From Metopolophium dirhodum (Eukaryota > Arthropoda > Insecta > Hemiptera > Aphididae): a stretch of DNA of 64,000 bases. Where the stretch lies: the NCBI RefSeq assembly GCF_019925205.1, contig NC_083564.1:27752447-27816446 (forward strand), read 5' to 3'. The notes below the pieces were generated by a model that saw only the letters and a program-made list of their open reading frames with translations, was not told the origin of the DNA and made no database searches. This document shows positions 62,376 through 64,000 of the stretch, piece by piece. The translations under genes were made by a program, and so were the position numbers. Position 1 is the stretch's first letter; each line of letters begins with the position of its first letter.

Positions 62376-64000
62376 TTGCCAGTGTTTAAATAATCTATAT
62401 AGAAAGATCTAGATAGGAATTAAATAACAGAAAAAAATTCTCTGAAGACTTACAAATTTGAAAATATTCATATTAAAAATCTATTGAATTAAATTTATGA
62501 AAAAAAGGGGAACGTGGGCTACCATAATAAAAATAAAAATCATATGGCACCAGGTTGTTAATGTTTTAAAAAAAGATATATATAAAAGAATCAAAAAAAG
62601 TTAATTATACAAAAAAATAAATTGAATGGGGAACGTGAGAGAACCTAGCCAGTCTCTTTTCAAATTATATATTATGTACACAGGTACTCAGCGTACTCCC
62701 AGGTATAGCCGGTTAATCTTGAAAAATATTTATACAAAAAAATCTAATAGAGTTCAATGAAGTAAAAAAAAATTGTTTGAGAAATCTGGGTGAAATAACA
62801 CTAAACAAAAGAATACGCTGGAAGCTAAATACTGCAATACACATTAACTACAATCCATAAACTATAATAATGCGAACAGTTATTATGATCAGAGGTGTAT
62901 CACAGTAATATATGTATTAGAAAATGTATAAAAATGAATGTAAATTATAAAGGATGCAAAGAAATTAAATGAGAATAGGTCCTGCACGGACTCTACTATG
63001 TGATTGTAATTTATGAAGGACATAAAATGTTTAATTTAAAATAATATTGTGTTTGGTGGGTCTACAGTCAATATTAAATTACAAACTATAAAGTCTAAAT
63101 GCAAATAAAAACATAGTCAGATATCTGTTTTAGTCTTTGTAAATATGTGCAGAAAAAAATCAGATTTAGTACAATGTAAAAAAATGTGGAAAGGAAACCC
63201 TGAGAATTCTTTGACAATAAGATATTAAAACACAAAACTATATATTAAATTAAAACTATTGATTTTATACATTTTCTATTTACAAAAACTCATAAGTATT
63301 GAAAACCTTATAAAACCCTAATAAAATAATATTTTGTTATATTTTAAATACATTTTATAATTTGTTGTGGTAAAAAAATCATTATTTAATGTTGGCTGTA
63401 TTTAAGTTTTTAATAACTATACTGGTACAACTCTTGCTGGCAGTCTTTAAGACCGTGTTAAAAACTATAATAATTAGTTAACATCTAATTTCCTGCCCTA
63501 TCCTAACCTAACCAAATTAATAATATTTAAATATTTTCTTTCATTGTTATGTTTACAATATCGAATACCTTGATAGTTAGTAGGAAAAGATAAAAAAAAG
63601 AACGAGAAAATTAACTAGTTCTTTTTTTTAAGGAAAAATAACAAAATTGTTCGTTCCTTTCTAGTTCCAATAATTTACACAGATAATTATGTAAATAATT
63701 GAAATTAAGATATATTTTTTTTAACGAACAAGGAACAGAACGAATTTCTTTTTATAAGGAACTTGCCAAACACTGCTATGAAGTATGAGGTACCTAATAT
63801 TTTATACCATTTGAAAAAAAAGACGTGGACCTCAAAAGGTTGAGAACAATTGCAGTATTTGATTGTTAAAAATATAATCTGTTATGAAATTATAAACTCG
63901 TTCCTTCCAAACACTGCTTCATAGTAATGATTAATGGTACGTATTTTCCGTCGAATTATTTTATATTTATACGATGTATTATTATTATATAGATGGCGGG
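62376..64000. other. AT-rich right end, no gene seen
   Basis: The first part is degenerate satellite-like sequence. Then follows AT-rich DNA with no exon I can support. Near 63745-63775 GGAACTTGCCAAACACTG, and again CCAAACACTG at 63910-63919, are termini of the CAGTGTTTGG hAT-like family also seen at 53394. The window ends inside non-coding sequence. Confidence 0.5.

Noticed and set aside
1..64000. CRISPR arrays, bacterial operons, tRNA or rRNA genes
   Set aside because: None seen. Repeats here are MITEs, microsatellites and satellite, and all real genes are intron-split.

Overview
The window looks like nuclear DNA from an aphid (or a close hemipteran relative). It is very AT-rich, its genes are split by many short GT-AG introns, and it is crowded with small non-autonomous DNA transposons. 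It also carries a short (TTAGG)n tract, the usual insect telomere motif. Every protein I could place is of insect/animal type. I see no bacterial operon, CRISPR array, rRNA or tRNA. All exon models were built by hand from reading frame, splice signals and remembered family similarity; no search was run.

Layout, left to right. 1351-3672 (+): a six-exon mitochondrial GrpE co-chaperone. 3.7-10.6 kb: gene-poor, with a piggyBac-like MITE and a TAA microsatellite. 10768-22076 (-): a 15-exon STAT5/Stat92E-type transcription factor of about 757 residues. Its introns hold a Merlin-like transposase fragment, a TTAA-flanked MITE and a hAT-like MITE. 22.3-24.5 kb: an array of one non-coding repeat family. 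26202-26405 (+): a 67-residue single-pass membrane microprotein. 27237-30547 (-): a nine-exon single-pass receptor with a cysteine-rich ectodomain of TNF-receptor (Grindelwald/Wengen) type. 30.6-35.4 kb: a nest of foldback and TTAA-type MITEs. 35450-38791 (-): a 12-exon FHIP2/FAM160B homologue (FTS-Hook-FHIP dynein adaptor). It is divergent from 39476-39898 (+), mitochondrial ribosomal protein S33. 39.9-44.9 kb: gene-poor. 44957-50305 (+): a ten-exon SLC22-type organic cation/carnitine transporter. 50.3-54.2 kb: repeats and a dead LINE fragment. 54204-58187 (+): an 11-exon selenium-binding protein 1/methanethiol oxidase. 58630-59737 (-): a KRBA2-like integrase gene whose middle catalytic Asp is replaced. 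60-64 kb: a Harbinger-type MITE, the TTAGG tract and a dimeric satellite array.

The host genes are ordinary and functionally unrelated: mitochondrial proteostasis and translation, cytokine-type signalling, vesicle-motor coupling, solute transport and sulfur metabolism. I found no new multi-gene system. The items most worth a second look are the integrase with a lost catalytic residue and a 73-bp intron, a poly(A)-tailed insertion that duplicated an FHIP2 splice donor, the TNFR-like receptor, a possible alternative STAT C-terminus, a TTAA-flanked MITE family, and the A-B-A-B satellite.
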